Of a DNA stretch of 64,000 nucleotides, positions 47,056-55,020 are shown piece by piece (within the stretch, counting starts at the first letter, position 1; every line of letters begins with the position of its first letter). Both the position numbers and the translations under genes were made by a program. The DNA lies in contig RDRZ01000001.1 in assembly GCA_003709165.1 (NCBI GenBank), forward strand, positions 94,473-158,472, given 5' to 3'. Under the pieces are notes generated by a model. It did no database searches. It was not told where the DNA came from and saw nothing but the letters and a program-made list of their open reading frames with translations. Source of the stretch: Flavobacteriaceae bacterium PRS1. Its GTDB lineage: Bacteria > Bacteroidota > Bacteroidia > Flavobacteriales > Flavobacteriaceae.

Positions 47056-48918
47056 ATGGATAATTTACAATGGAAATTTGCTCCCACAGGAGGTGGTTCA
47101 ATTGATGGAGTTAACAATCCGATGATTAGTCACTTTACTGGAAATTACAACTACCATCTGGCAAGAGAAATAATTCAGAATTCACTTGATGCAAAACTGG
47201 ATGATTCAAAACCTGTTGTAGTCAAGTTTAATATTGAAACTTTTTCTAAAAGTGATTTTCCTGGTCACGATCAATTATTGAAAATATTTCAATAATGTCA
47301 GCAATTCTGGCCACAAAAAAATACAGATGCACATTCTTTTATTAAGACAGCAATTAAATGTCTGAATCAGGACGAAATATCATTTTTAAAGTGCTCTGAT
47401 TATAATACGATTGGTTTATCAGGAAGTGATGACGATTTAACGAGCAGTTGGTTTAATTTGATTAAATCAAGAGGTTCAAGTTCAAAATACAAGGGAGAAG
47501 GTGGTTCGTTTGGAATTGGGAAAGGAGCGCCTTTTGCAGCGTCTGATATAAGAACACTTTTCTATTTTACAAAAAACAAGCAAGGATTTTCAATTTTTCA
47601 AGGTGTTGCTGAGCTTTTAAGTTTTAAAGAAGAGGACGAAATAAGACGAGGTTGCGGATCTTATGGGAAAAATGGCCATGCCTCATTACGAGACTTAAGA
47701 GAAGAAATACCAGAAAGATTTTGGAGAAAATCAGATGTATCTTCCGGCCTTGACATATATATTGCGGGGTTCAAAAAGCAAAATAATTGGAAAGCAGAAT
47801 TAATACAATCAGTCCTCCGTAATTTCTGGTATGCTATTTACAAGAAAGAATTAATTGTTGAAGTAGAGGAGGTCATAATTAGCAAAAACACCCTTGAAAA
47901 GCATCTTGTTAAAAATTTTTTCGGTGAAAGTTTAAAGGATGATGTTGAGCCTACAGGAAATCCACTAAAATATTATAAGTCTGTTAAAAACGGAAAATAT
48001 CATACAGAAAACCTAAAATCATTGGGGAATGTTGAATTCTATTTTTTAGAAATAGAAGAGCATATGAATTATGTTGCCATGATGCGTAAACCTCATATGG
48101 CTGTTTTCTCCAAAGCTTATCGTTATCCGGGAACATATTGTGGTTTGTTTATTTGTGATGACAAAAAAGGAAATCAGATTCTGAGAAAAATGGAACCACC
48201 AACCCATAATAGGTGGGAACCTGATTCTTATGGTTCTACAGGATCAAAAATACTAAATGAGATACATGAATGGATTCGCTTAATCCTAAAATCCCAACAA
48301 AAAATACAACGAAAAGGAAAACTAGATATACCTGATATTTATAAATATCTTCCGTTTGATGATGGGTTAGAAAAAGGAGATGGAAAAGGAAATAAAGACT
48401 ATTCAGGACAGGAATCTGAAAAAGAAACAGCAAGATTACTACAAAAGAAAGAAGAACCAGAAGTAAATATCAAAATATCTCCTTACAGAGTTTCAATTAT
48501 TAATCAACCTGAAAAAACTGGCTTGGGTGGTGGATTAAGAGGAACAGGGACAAAGAAAAAAAAGGGAAAAGGTAAAGGAATTGGTGGGCAAGATGGGCCT
48601 AAAAAAGCTTTGACTTTTCAGGAAATAAATGTAATACCTATAATAACAAAGAAAGTACGAGATGGTTATGAATATCTGGTTAAAATTAAAAGCAACGAGG
48701 AAAGAACATGTCGATTAAACTTCTTTGCTGTTGGCGATGAAGGAACTGATAGGGTCAATTTATTAAAAGCAACTGATGAATTAGGGCATGACATTCACAT
48801 CACAAGTAATAAAATCAGTCATGTTAAACTTTATAAAAACATAGAGTATAAAATGTTTATTCACATTGAATCCAGCAATAAGTATGCATTAAAAGTAAAC
48901 GCTTATGAATTACAATAA
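47056..48918 (+). pseudogene. GHKL-type ATPase of a restriction/defence locus, split by an in-frame TAA
   Basis: The frame runs 620 codons with a single TAA at 47293-47295. Upstream is the N box (LAREIIQNSLDAKLDD, about 34-49). Downstream, with no frame change, is the G1-like glycine motif GEGGSFGIGKGAPFAAS (about 145), then a long region rich in Lys/Gly (GTGTKKKKGKGKGIGG, about 500). GHKL ATPases of the MutL/MORC-like kind are known companions of methyltransferases in defence loci. The stop separates the N box from the ATP lid, so neither half alone can be an ATPase. Either the gene is dead or the TAA is suppressed or a sequencing error. Confidence 0.8.
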
Positions 48919-49723
48919 CAGAACTTATCCTCATCCTGTTTTGGGAATTGAAAATAACATAAACGACTCATTTGAAATAAATTTTAATGTTTCAACAGAC
49001 AAAGGATTAATAGGTATTAATTTAGAATATAAACTTTCTAATAAAGATCTTACTAAACTTATTGAGTCCCGTCTTGCAACTTACTGCATACAAATATATT
49101 GCAAAGGCACGTTGTACAGAGAAGTATTTAGGTCTTATAAACCCTTACCTCAGAAAATAGAAATACCTTCAACTAGGTTACATGACCAGGTTGATGCTGA
49201 TTTTTTTATTTGCGCGTGCGATGAAATCGTCAATTATACAAATTCATCCGTCAGTGATGATTATAAAGGATATAAATTCTTAATTGAAAAAGGAGATATT
49301 CTTGCTTACGGTGGTAAAGGTATATTTTACGCAAACAAATCTTACGAAGAATTAAAATCAGTTTCGGCATTTATGAATATTGATGCGGGTGAGAGAAAAA
49401 CTATGCCGATGTATAATGATTATGAAGGAGATAAAATAACTATTTATTTATCACAATCTTCATATGAGTTATATCAAAAGATTAAAAACCAAGAGTTCTA
49501 TTTTGACACATTACATAGCTCATTAGTTTTACCTGCTTTAATAGAAGCTATCCGGTTTGCTCAATCTGATGAATCTGAAGATTATCAGGACAGGAAATGA
49601 TACAATTTACTTGATAAGTTAATTCAGTCAAATGATATTGGTGATCCATTACAAATTGCACAAAAAATCCTGGACTATCCAGTTAACCGCTCATTTGCCT
49701 CTTTGTATGAAATAATTAAATAA
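48905..49723 (+). pseudogene. Unknown defence-locus protein with an in-frame TGA near its end
   Basis: The open part (231 residues) overlaps the ATPase end by 14 bp. At 49598-49600 a TGA follows EDYQDRK. The same frame then runs on for 40 codons (YNLLDKLIQSNDIGDPLQI ... SFASLYEIIK) to TAA 49721-49723, nine bases before the next start. TGG (Trp) changed to TGA by one base would explain it. No family is recognised. The protein is soluble and beta-rich at the start, helical at the end. It may still work without the last 40 residues. Confidence 0.7.
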
Positions 49724-49731
49724 AATTAGCG

Positions 49732-50445
49732 ATGGCCTCAAAAATAGAAATTCCTCTTTTTACAACTAACTATACAACCAGACTATTCAAAAACCTAGAG
49801 AATGAAACGTATATAGAAAATTATAGGTCAGAGAAGTTTATTTTCGATTCAAATTTTGCATCAGGTACTAGTGGAATTTTCATTAAATCGGATTTCAAAT
49901 TAAATCCAAATGATCATATTTCAACGAATTCCATAAACCTGTATGAAAATCTACAAATTAATGAAACTCATGCATCAGATAGGAGACTATGGACTTATCT
50001 TACACATGTTCATTTTTGGACATATATGAAAAAAGATTGGGCTATTGATTTTTCAAAAGATAAAGCCAAAATTGTTGATTTTATCCGAGATAGATACTTT
50101 TTGAATACATTGAATATTCGCTCATTGACTCATAATGGAATTTCTCGTTTATGGTGGTATACACATTTGACAATTGATGACAGCAGAAAAGATAAATATG
50201 AATTAACTAAAGTACTTTTAAGCCTACAAGATATACCTGTATCACTTCTTGAAAGGTCAATTGGCAGTAATAGTAAGGTAAGAAAAGCTGTATTGGAATT
50301 TTTACTGGAAAATCCAGAAATTAAAACCAGCAAGAATGTTCAGAATTTATTGAAACAAGTAAACTTAGCAGGTGGAGTCAAAAATATTCCAATGTTAAAG
50401 CTTAATGAAATTAAATCTCTTTTAAATGGTGTCAAATTGATTTAA
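49732..50445 (+). CDS. DUF6339-like protein of the defence locus
   Basis: A 237-residue soluble protein. The centre RRLWTYLTHVHFWTYMKKDW and THNGISRLWWYTHLTID, rich in Trp and His, resembles what I remember of the DUF6339 family, which is also found near ATPases and methyltransferases in other genomes. The C-terminus is helical (KLNEIKSLLNGVKLI). No catalytic motif can be pointed to. It is the last gene of cassette 1, and the cassette's recombination site begins 180 bp after it. Confidence 0.6.
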   Translation: MASKIEIPLFTTNYTTRLFKNLENETYIENYRSEKFIFDSNFASGTSGIFIKSDFKLNPNDHISTNSINLYENLQINETHASDRRLWTYLTHVHFWTYMKKDWAIDFSKDKAKIVDFIRDRYFLNTLNIRSLTHNGISRLWWYTHLTIDDSRKDKYELTKVLLSLQDIPVSLLERSIGSNSKVRKAVLEFLLENPEIKTSKNVQNLLKQVNLAGGVKNIPMLKLNEIKSLLNGVKLI

Positions 50446-50624
50446 AAAGATAATAAATGAAAGCCCACGTACACAGCCAAACACATTTGCAATTCGCACC
50501 TGCCAACGCTAAAGCCAAAAATTGCAAAAGAGTCTGTCAGTCTGCCAACTCTTTTTTGCCGACCCGAAAAAGCAAAATCAGGTTAGTGCTAAAAAATGTA
50601 ATGATGGAAATGAATAAAGCCCAG

Positions 50625-50749
50625 CAGGTAACAATGTATATAAAAAATAAGCGAGATAGTAGTAGTATTAAGGTTTGTAGCACGTTTCACCTTTCTTGTA
50701 AGTTGAAAGATTTGTGCTTCGAAATCGCTTACTTTTCATATACTTAACG
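50625..50749 (+). repeat. attC-like site of cassette 1
   Basis: Left box GCAGGTAAC, spacer AAT, arm GTATATAAAAAATAAGCGA. The right arm TCGCTTACTTTTCATATAC (50725-50743) is followed by TTAACG^TT. The arms pair fully apart from A:C at positions 7 and 12. An inner stem CTTTCTTGTAAGTTGAAAG lies in the apical part. Confidence 0.75.
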
Positions 50750-51012
50750 TTATGAGTAATTGCACAAGTGACGTGTTACTACGCCGCAAAAACCAGCACT
50801 CGCATGAATAGATGGTTTTCACGGCTCCCATAACACTCAATCACTCACAACGGTCAGGGAATAACTGCGCATCTCAGACAATGGTTTTATTTTTCAACCT
50901 TTTTTGATTAACTTGTGAAACGTTCGCACAACAATGGATATACTATATAGATGCGCAGCCAATGCTCTAAACGTGTATGCTGCGCATCCACAGAGCATAA
51001 TCCCTGTGACCG
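50750..51012 (+). mobile_element. Cassette 2: non-coding repeat X, copy 2
   Basis: A 263-bp cassette starting TTATGAGTAATTG, with the inverted copy CAATCACTCACAA inside. Its own 3' site is 50926-51012: left box GCACAAC, arms rich in GATGCGCAGC/GCTGCGCATC, end GACCG. It is nearly identical to 53331-53591 throughout. No coding frame is supportable, so it may supply a promoter, a structured RNA or only a recombination site. Confidence 0.75.
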
Positions 51013-51089
51013 TTAGCAAAAATTAGAACAGACAAACGGGCAAGCCGAAAACCGATTAGTGTAGGCAAATATTTTATTAATTTATTTTT

Positions 51090-51635
51090 ATGAAATCAAT
51101 CAATTTTATTACCAAAGTAATTTTTGTTCTACTCTTATCCATTTCTATGTTAAGCTGTAAAAACGAAACAGTAAATGAGCCATCTGCTGAACATCTAGAA
51201 TTAGAAAGAGCTGATAAACAATTAGCGGATAACCTGAAAATGTATGAAACTGTCTGGGACGACATTATCAACAAACGAGAAATTGATAAAATAAACGAAA
51301 CGAATTTTGACAATAATATCACGTTGATTACAGCACCAGAAAATGTAGTTGGAATTCAAGGTTTCAAGGCTTACTATCAAAATTATCTGACTGGATTTTC
51401 AGATGTGACATTCACCATTGTTGATGTTTTTGGACAAGGCGATAAAATTGTAAAACACTGGAATTTTAAAGGCACGCATTCAGGTGAATTTTTCGGAATC
51501 CCAGCTTCTGGAAAAAAAGTGGACATTGACGGAGTTACACTTGTCAAAATGAAAGATGGTAAAATAGCGCAAGAACAGGATTTCTTGGATAATTTGTCGT
51601 TTTATCAGCAACTTGGATTAATCCCAACTGAATAA
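51090..51635 (+). CDS. SnoaL-like (NTF2-fold) lipoprotein, cassette 3
   Basis: The 181-residue protein has a lipobox LSC at Cys23 (VLLLSISMLSC) and a SnoaL-type ester-cyclase fold: WDDIINKREIDKINETNFD, GIQGFKAYYQNYLTGFSD, HWNFKGTHSGEFFGIPASG and a terminal LSFYQQLGLIP. SnoaL-like proteins include polyketide cyclases and many domains with unknown ligands; here the lipid anchor puts it in the envelope. It is the only gene of its cassette, 77 bp from the upstream crossover. Confidence 0.85.
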   Translation: MKSINFITKVIFVLLLSISMLSCKNETVNEPSAEHLELERADKQLADNLKMYETVWDDIINKREIDKINETNFDNNITLITAPENVVGIQGFKAYYQNYLTGFSDVTFTIVDVFGQGDKIVKHWNFKGTHSGEFFGIPASGKKVDIDGVTLVKMKDGKIAQEQDFLDNLSFYQQLGLIPTE

Positions 51636-51647
51636 AATAAAAACTAC

Positions 51648-51736
51648 TGCTAACAATGGCTATAAGTAATTGCTTGTTCTCGCCTACTTCTGAAAATCCT
51701 CGCGGATTCTAAGTTGCACAAATCATACACAACCCG
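51648..51736 (+). repeat. attC-like site of cassette 3
   Basis: Left box TGCTAAC complements TTAGCA at the cassette start 51013-51018. Arms are GGCTATAAGTAATTGC and a weaker partner ending CATACACAACCCG^TT. This arm is the same as in the site at 54867, although the right arm has diverged. An inner hairpin GAAAATCCTCGCGGATTC forms the tip. Confidence 0.65.
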
Positions 51737-51754
51737 TTAGCAAATATAAAAATT

Positions 51755-53134
51755 ATGAAGAAAAGATTATTAATAGCATTTGTCTTATTGAGCCAATTAG
51801 GGTTTTCTCAAAACAGAGCTCCCTCTTGTTGGCTTCGATACCAAGACAATTTTCAAGGAGACATATTAATTAATACCGTTAGAGTTCAATCTCCGTCCCC
51901 AACTTACACATACTACTGTAATTTACAGTGGAATGCTGGAATGGAAGGAGGTGGGTACTGTGGTATTCAGGAACATCCAGATGGAAGAAATTTTATATTC
52001 TCAATTTGGGATCCAATTAGTTCAACAGATGCTATTACAGCTCCATATACACATTCAGGAACACAAATTCAATCTTTTGGAGGTGAAGGAACTGGTTTAA
52101 AATCATGGAACTTTGATATTGGCTGGGAAACAGATCAATGGTATTCTTTTGTTGCTAGAGCTTGGAATGATAATACGCATACAATGTTTGGATATTGGGT
52201 ATTTAGTCATTCTAATCAAGAATGGTATCACCTTGTAACAATGGATTACCCTGTAGCTAATGTTCGTTTCAACTCATCTACCGGTTCATTTATCGAAGAT
52301 TGGTTTGGGAATGGCTGGAACACTAGAGAAGTTCATCATAAAGAAGGATGGAAAAGAAAAACAGGTGATTTATCTTGGAATCCATTAACAAATTCTTTCT
52401 TTAATAGGGTTAGCCCTGATGCTGGAGCTATAAACTATATTGATAATTATGATGGAGGAGTAGCAACAGATTATTACTTCATGAAAAGTGGAGGATCTGT
52501 TTCTCCTGTAACAAATACTTCAGGGACAATGCTTTCCCTTGGTAACAGCAATAGTGATCACGGATTCCCTGTAGGAGAAATAACGGGGTTGAATACAGCT
52601 ATTATTGCAAACCTTTTGACATTGGAATGGGACGTAGATCTATCTAAGTCCCCTCAGTTTTCTTACCATATAGAGATTTATGATAACCCTGCTTTTTCAG
52701 GAAGTCCAATAATTCAATTGGAACAGAATACTCCTCATGCAAGAACTTCAGATATAGATATTAGTTCTTTGGTTAATGGTAATGAATATTATATTCGATT
52801 TTATATCATTGATATTTTTGATAACCAATCCACACCCATTACCGATAATTTTATTGGCGAAAATCTAAGTATTGATGAAACAGGTAACCAGTTCTCTATT
52901 AGTTATTATCCAAACCCTTTTCAAGATAAAATCTATTTGAAGTTTAACAATAAATTCGACAAATGTAATATTGAATTACTGAATATTTTAGGAAGATCTA
53001 TTTTTTCAAACGAATATTATATGAGCTCTGAAATAGAACTTAACTTCCCTAATAATATGGAAAAAGGAGTGTACTTTTTAAGAATAACTTGTCAAGAAAA
53101 AAAATCACAAACTATTAAATTGATTATGAATTAA
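51755..53134 (+). CDS. T9SS-exported DUF3472-like protein, cassette 4
   Basis: The 459-residue protein starts with a clear signal peptide (KKRLLIAFVLLSQLGFSQ). The body is a Trp/Gly-rich DUF3472-like domain (GGGYCGIQEHPDGRNFIFSI, FGGEGTGLKSW, IEDWFGNGW). A fibronectin-like part comes next and a C-terminal sorting domain (ISYYPNPFQDKIYLKF ... KGVYFLRITC) last. It should be secreted or displayed on the cell surface by the T9SS encoded at 16-21 kb. It is the intact relative of the chimeric protein at 9273. Confidence 0.85.
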   Translation: MKKRLLIAFVLLSQLGFSQNRAPSCWLRYQDNFQGDILINTVRVQSPSPTYTYYCNLQWNAGMEGGGYCGIQEHPDGRNFIFSIWDPISSTDAITAPYTHSGTQIQSFGGEGTGLKSWNFDIGWETDQWYSFVARAWNDNTHTMFGYWVFSHSNQEWYHLVTMDYPVANVRFNSSTGSFIEDWFGNGWNTREVHHKEGWKRKTGDLSWNPLTNSFFNRVSPDAGAINYIDNYDGGVATDYYFMKSGGSVSPVTNTSGTMLSLGNSNSDHGFPVGEITGLNTAIIANLLTLEWDVDLSKSPQFSYHIEIYDNPAFSGSPIIQLEQNTPHARTSDIDISSLVNGNEYYIRFYIIDIFDNQSTPITDNFIGENLSIDETGNQFSISYYPNPFQDKIYLKFNNKFDKCNIELLNILGRSIFSNEYYMSSEIELNFPNNMEKGVYFLRITCQEKKSQTIKLIMN

Positions 53135-53142
53135 AACCATTT

Positions 53143-53330
53143 GCTAACACTGTATATAGCAAATAGGGCTTCAGTGGTTTACGAAAGTTCAGTATTATTT
53201 ACAAACACCGCCAAATCGTTGATTTGGCTTTTAAGAAATGAATAAATTAAAAACAAAATACAACGTTTTGACTCAGAGCAAACCTGAAAGTTTATCGCTT
53301 TCTACTGCCCTACTTGCCATATACTAATCG
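53143..53330 (+). repeat. attC-like site of cassette 4
   Basis: Left box ATTTGCTAA (53139-53147) is the exact complement of TTAGCAAAT at the cassette start 51737-51745, nine bases. The arm GTATATAGCAAATAGGGC pairs with GCCCTACTTGCCATATAC, with A:C at positions 7 and 12. The right end is TAATCG^TT. The 110-bp apical region is non-coding. Confidence 0.78.
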
Positions 53331-53591
53331 TTGTGAGTAATTGCACAAGTGACGTGTTACTACGCCACGAAAACCAGCACTCGCATGAATAGATGGTTTT
53401 CACGGCTCCCATAACACTCAATCACTCACAACGGTCAGGGAATAACTGCGCATCTCAGACAATGGTTTTATTTTTCAACCTTTTTTGATTAACTTGTGAA
53501 ACGTTCGCACAACAATGGATATACTATATAGATGCGCAGCCAATGCTCTAAACGTGTATGCTGCGCATCCACAGAGCATAATTCCTGACCG
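53331..53591 (+). mobile_element. Cassette 5: non-coding repeat X, copy 3
   Basis: A 261-bp near-identical copy of 50750-51012, differing at a few bases (GCCACGAAAA for GCCGCAAAAA). The recombination site is 53507-53591, ending CCTGACCG^TT. Two copies with different neighbours in one array show that X moves or is copied as a unit. Confidence 0.78.
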
Positions 53592-53711
53592 TTGTGCAAC
53601 ATTTGTCTACTCACCCAAAAAAATGAACTTGGAGATAATTCAACTCAAAAAAACATATTGTATTACGCGTAGATTTTTTTTAAACCAAATCATGTATAAG
53701 GATAAATACTA

Positions 53712-54827
53712 ATGAAAAAAATAATTATAATAACAGCTTTTATTTTTGGAACATTCAATGCCATAGCTCAAATAGCGAACGTTGAAGAGAAGTTTGATTT
53801 ACCAATAATATTAAGTGAATCATCAGGGGCTATATTTTTTAATGATAAACTTATTATTCATAATGATTCGGGTAATGAAAATAAACTTTATGAGTTAGAT
53901 ACAATTTCTGGGTTAGTTACTAGAACAGTTACAGTTACCAACGCCACAAATGTAGATTGGGAAGATATTGCACAAGATAACACATCAATATATATTGGCG
54001 ATATAGGCAACAACAGTGGAGATAGAACCGATTTAAAAATTTACAAAATAAATAAAAGTGATTATCTAAGTTCCACCAATGTAACAGCAGAAATTATAAA
54101 CTTTAGCTATTCAGATCAAATAGATTTTGCCCCTAACCCTAATATCACAGAATGGGATGCAGAAGCGCTAATTTCTTTTGACGCAAATAACTTGATTTTG
54201 TTTACTAAAAATTGGGTTAATGGCACAACAAAAGCCTACTCAATACCAAAAAACAGCGGAACATTTACTATAGACTCATTAACAACAACTTTATCTAGCG
54301 GAGGGTTAATAACTGGGGCTACCTACAATCCATCAACAGAAAAAGTATATTCAATAGGTTATAATTCGGTATTACAACCTTTTGTTTGGGTTAGTGAAAA
54401 CTTTACAAATAATGATGTTTTTTCAGGCACTAACACACAAACATTACTTACAAGCTTAGGGTTTGAACAAGCAGAGGCTATAACATATATTGAAGCTAAT
54501 AGGTATTTTATTACATCCGAATCATTTAATATCCCTCCCTTTTCCGATAATGGAAAATTAGTTTCATTTACAACAAATGACAACGTATTATCTATTAGAG
54601 AACAGGCAACTAGAGTAGTTAGTTTATATCCAAATCCTGTCAAAGATGTGTTATTCATTAATGACCTAGAGTTTACTTCAATTGAAATTTATGATACCAA
54701 GTCTGCACTTGCTTATCGAGGATACAACCAAAAAATAAATGTTTCAGAACTTAATAAAGGGCTTTATTTGGTTAAGATTAATTTAAAAGATCATACATAT
54801 ATTATCAAGAAAATAATTAAGGATTAA
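53712..54827 (+). CDS. T9SS-exported beta-propeller-like protein, cassette 6
   Basis: The 371-residue protein has a signal peptide (KKIIIITAFIFGTFNAIA), repeated blade-like strands (LIIHNDSGNENKLYELD, VDWEDIAQDNTSIYIGDIGN, KVYSIGYNS) and a C-terminal sorting domain (SLYPNPVKDVLFI ... KGLYLVKINL). It is likely exported to the surface or medium. Its ligand is not known. The gene starts 120 bp after the cassette boundary and is the only gene in it. Confidence 0.82.
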   Translation: MKKIIIITAFIFGTFNAIAQIANVEEKFDLPIILSESSGAIFFNDKLIIHNDSGNENKLYELDTISGLVTRTVTVTNATNVDWEDIAQDNTSIYIGDIGNNSGDRTDLKIYKINKSDYLSSTNVTAEIINFSYSDQIDFAPNPNITEWDAEALISFDANNLILFTKNWVNGTTKAYSIPKNSGTFTIDSLTTTLSSGGLITGATYNPSTEKVYSIGYNSVLQPFVWVSENFTNNDVFSGTNTQTLLTSLGFEQAEAITYIEANRYFITSESFNIPPFSDNGKLVSFTTNDNVLSIREQATRVVSLYPNPVKDVLFINDLEFTSIEIYDTKSALAYRGYNQKINVSELNKGLYLVKINLKDHTYIIKKIIKD

Positions 54828-54866
54828 TTGAATATTGTTTTAAAAACTAAAAAAATATATAACATT

Positions 54867-54991
54867 GCACAACAATGGCTATAAGTAATTGCTTGCTCTC
54901 GCCTACTTCTGAAAATCCTTGCGGATTTTCAGTTTGGTGGGTTCTTGTACAATTAAGTGCGAAACCACGCAACTACTCATAGCCGAGACCG
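54867..54991 (+). repeat. attC-like site of cassette 6, end of the visible array
   Basis: Left box TTGCACAA (54865-54872) complements TTGTGCAA at 53592-53599. The arm GGCTATAAGTAATTGC pairs with GCAACTACTCATAGCC, A:C at positions 7 and 12, and the right end is GAGACCG^TT. The next bases, TTGTGAGTAA, begin another X-type repeat that is cut off after ten bases at 55002. Confidence 0.78.
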
Positions 54992-55002
54992 TTGTGAGTA
55001 AC

Positions 55003-55020
55003 TTTGACTCGTCCTAAAAT
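55003..55020 (+). mobile_element. Relic of an insertion-sequence end
   Basis: TTTGACTCGTCCTAAAAT is repeated exactly at 63944-63961, where it is followed by an apparent transposase start. Here the rest of the element is missing, so this is the scar of a past insertion or deletion. It coincides with the sudden end of the cassette array. Confidence 0.6.

Larger units (their letters stand above)
44473..50749 (+). mobile_element. Cassette 1: 6277-bp defence-operon cassette
   Basis: Bounded by crossover points after G44472 and G50749. The start TTACCTGC and the left box GCAGGTAAC (50625-50633) of the terminal hairpin are complementary over 8 bases. It carries vsr, a C5 methyltransferase, a 74-residue protein, a GHKL ATPase, an unknown protein and a DUF6339-like protein. 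Inside the ends, two imperfect direct repeats (44609-44660 and 50481-50533, sharing ACACATTTGCAA and TTGCAAAAGAGT) flank the operon. The 222 bp before vsr hold one of these and no convincing gene. This is very large for a cassette. Confidence 0.7.

Noticed and set aside
49598..49600. TGA as selenocysteine or as a reassigned Trp codon
   Set aside because: No selenoprotein context or hairpin is seen, and TGA is not used inside the many intact genes of the window, so the code is standard.
50457..50747. Open frame of 96 codons over the cassette 1 recombination site
   Set aside because: It is made of the hairpin and a degenerate repeat; it looks accidental and is on the structured DNA itself.
53515..53712. 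Open frame of 65 codons starting in the X cassette
   Set aside because: It crosses the recombination hairpin and the cassette boundary, has no conserved composition, and is not kept intact in the other X copies.
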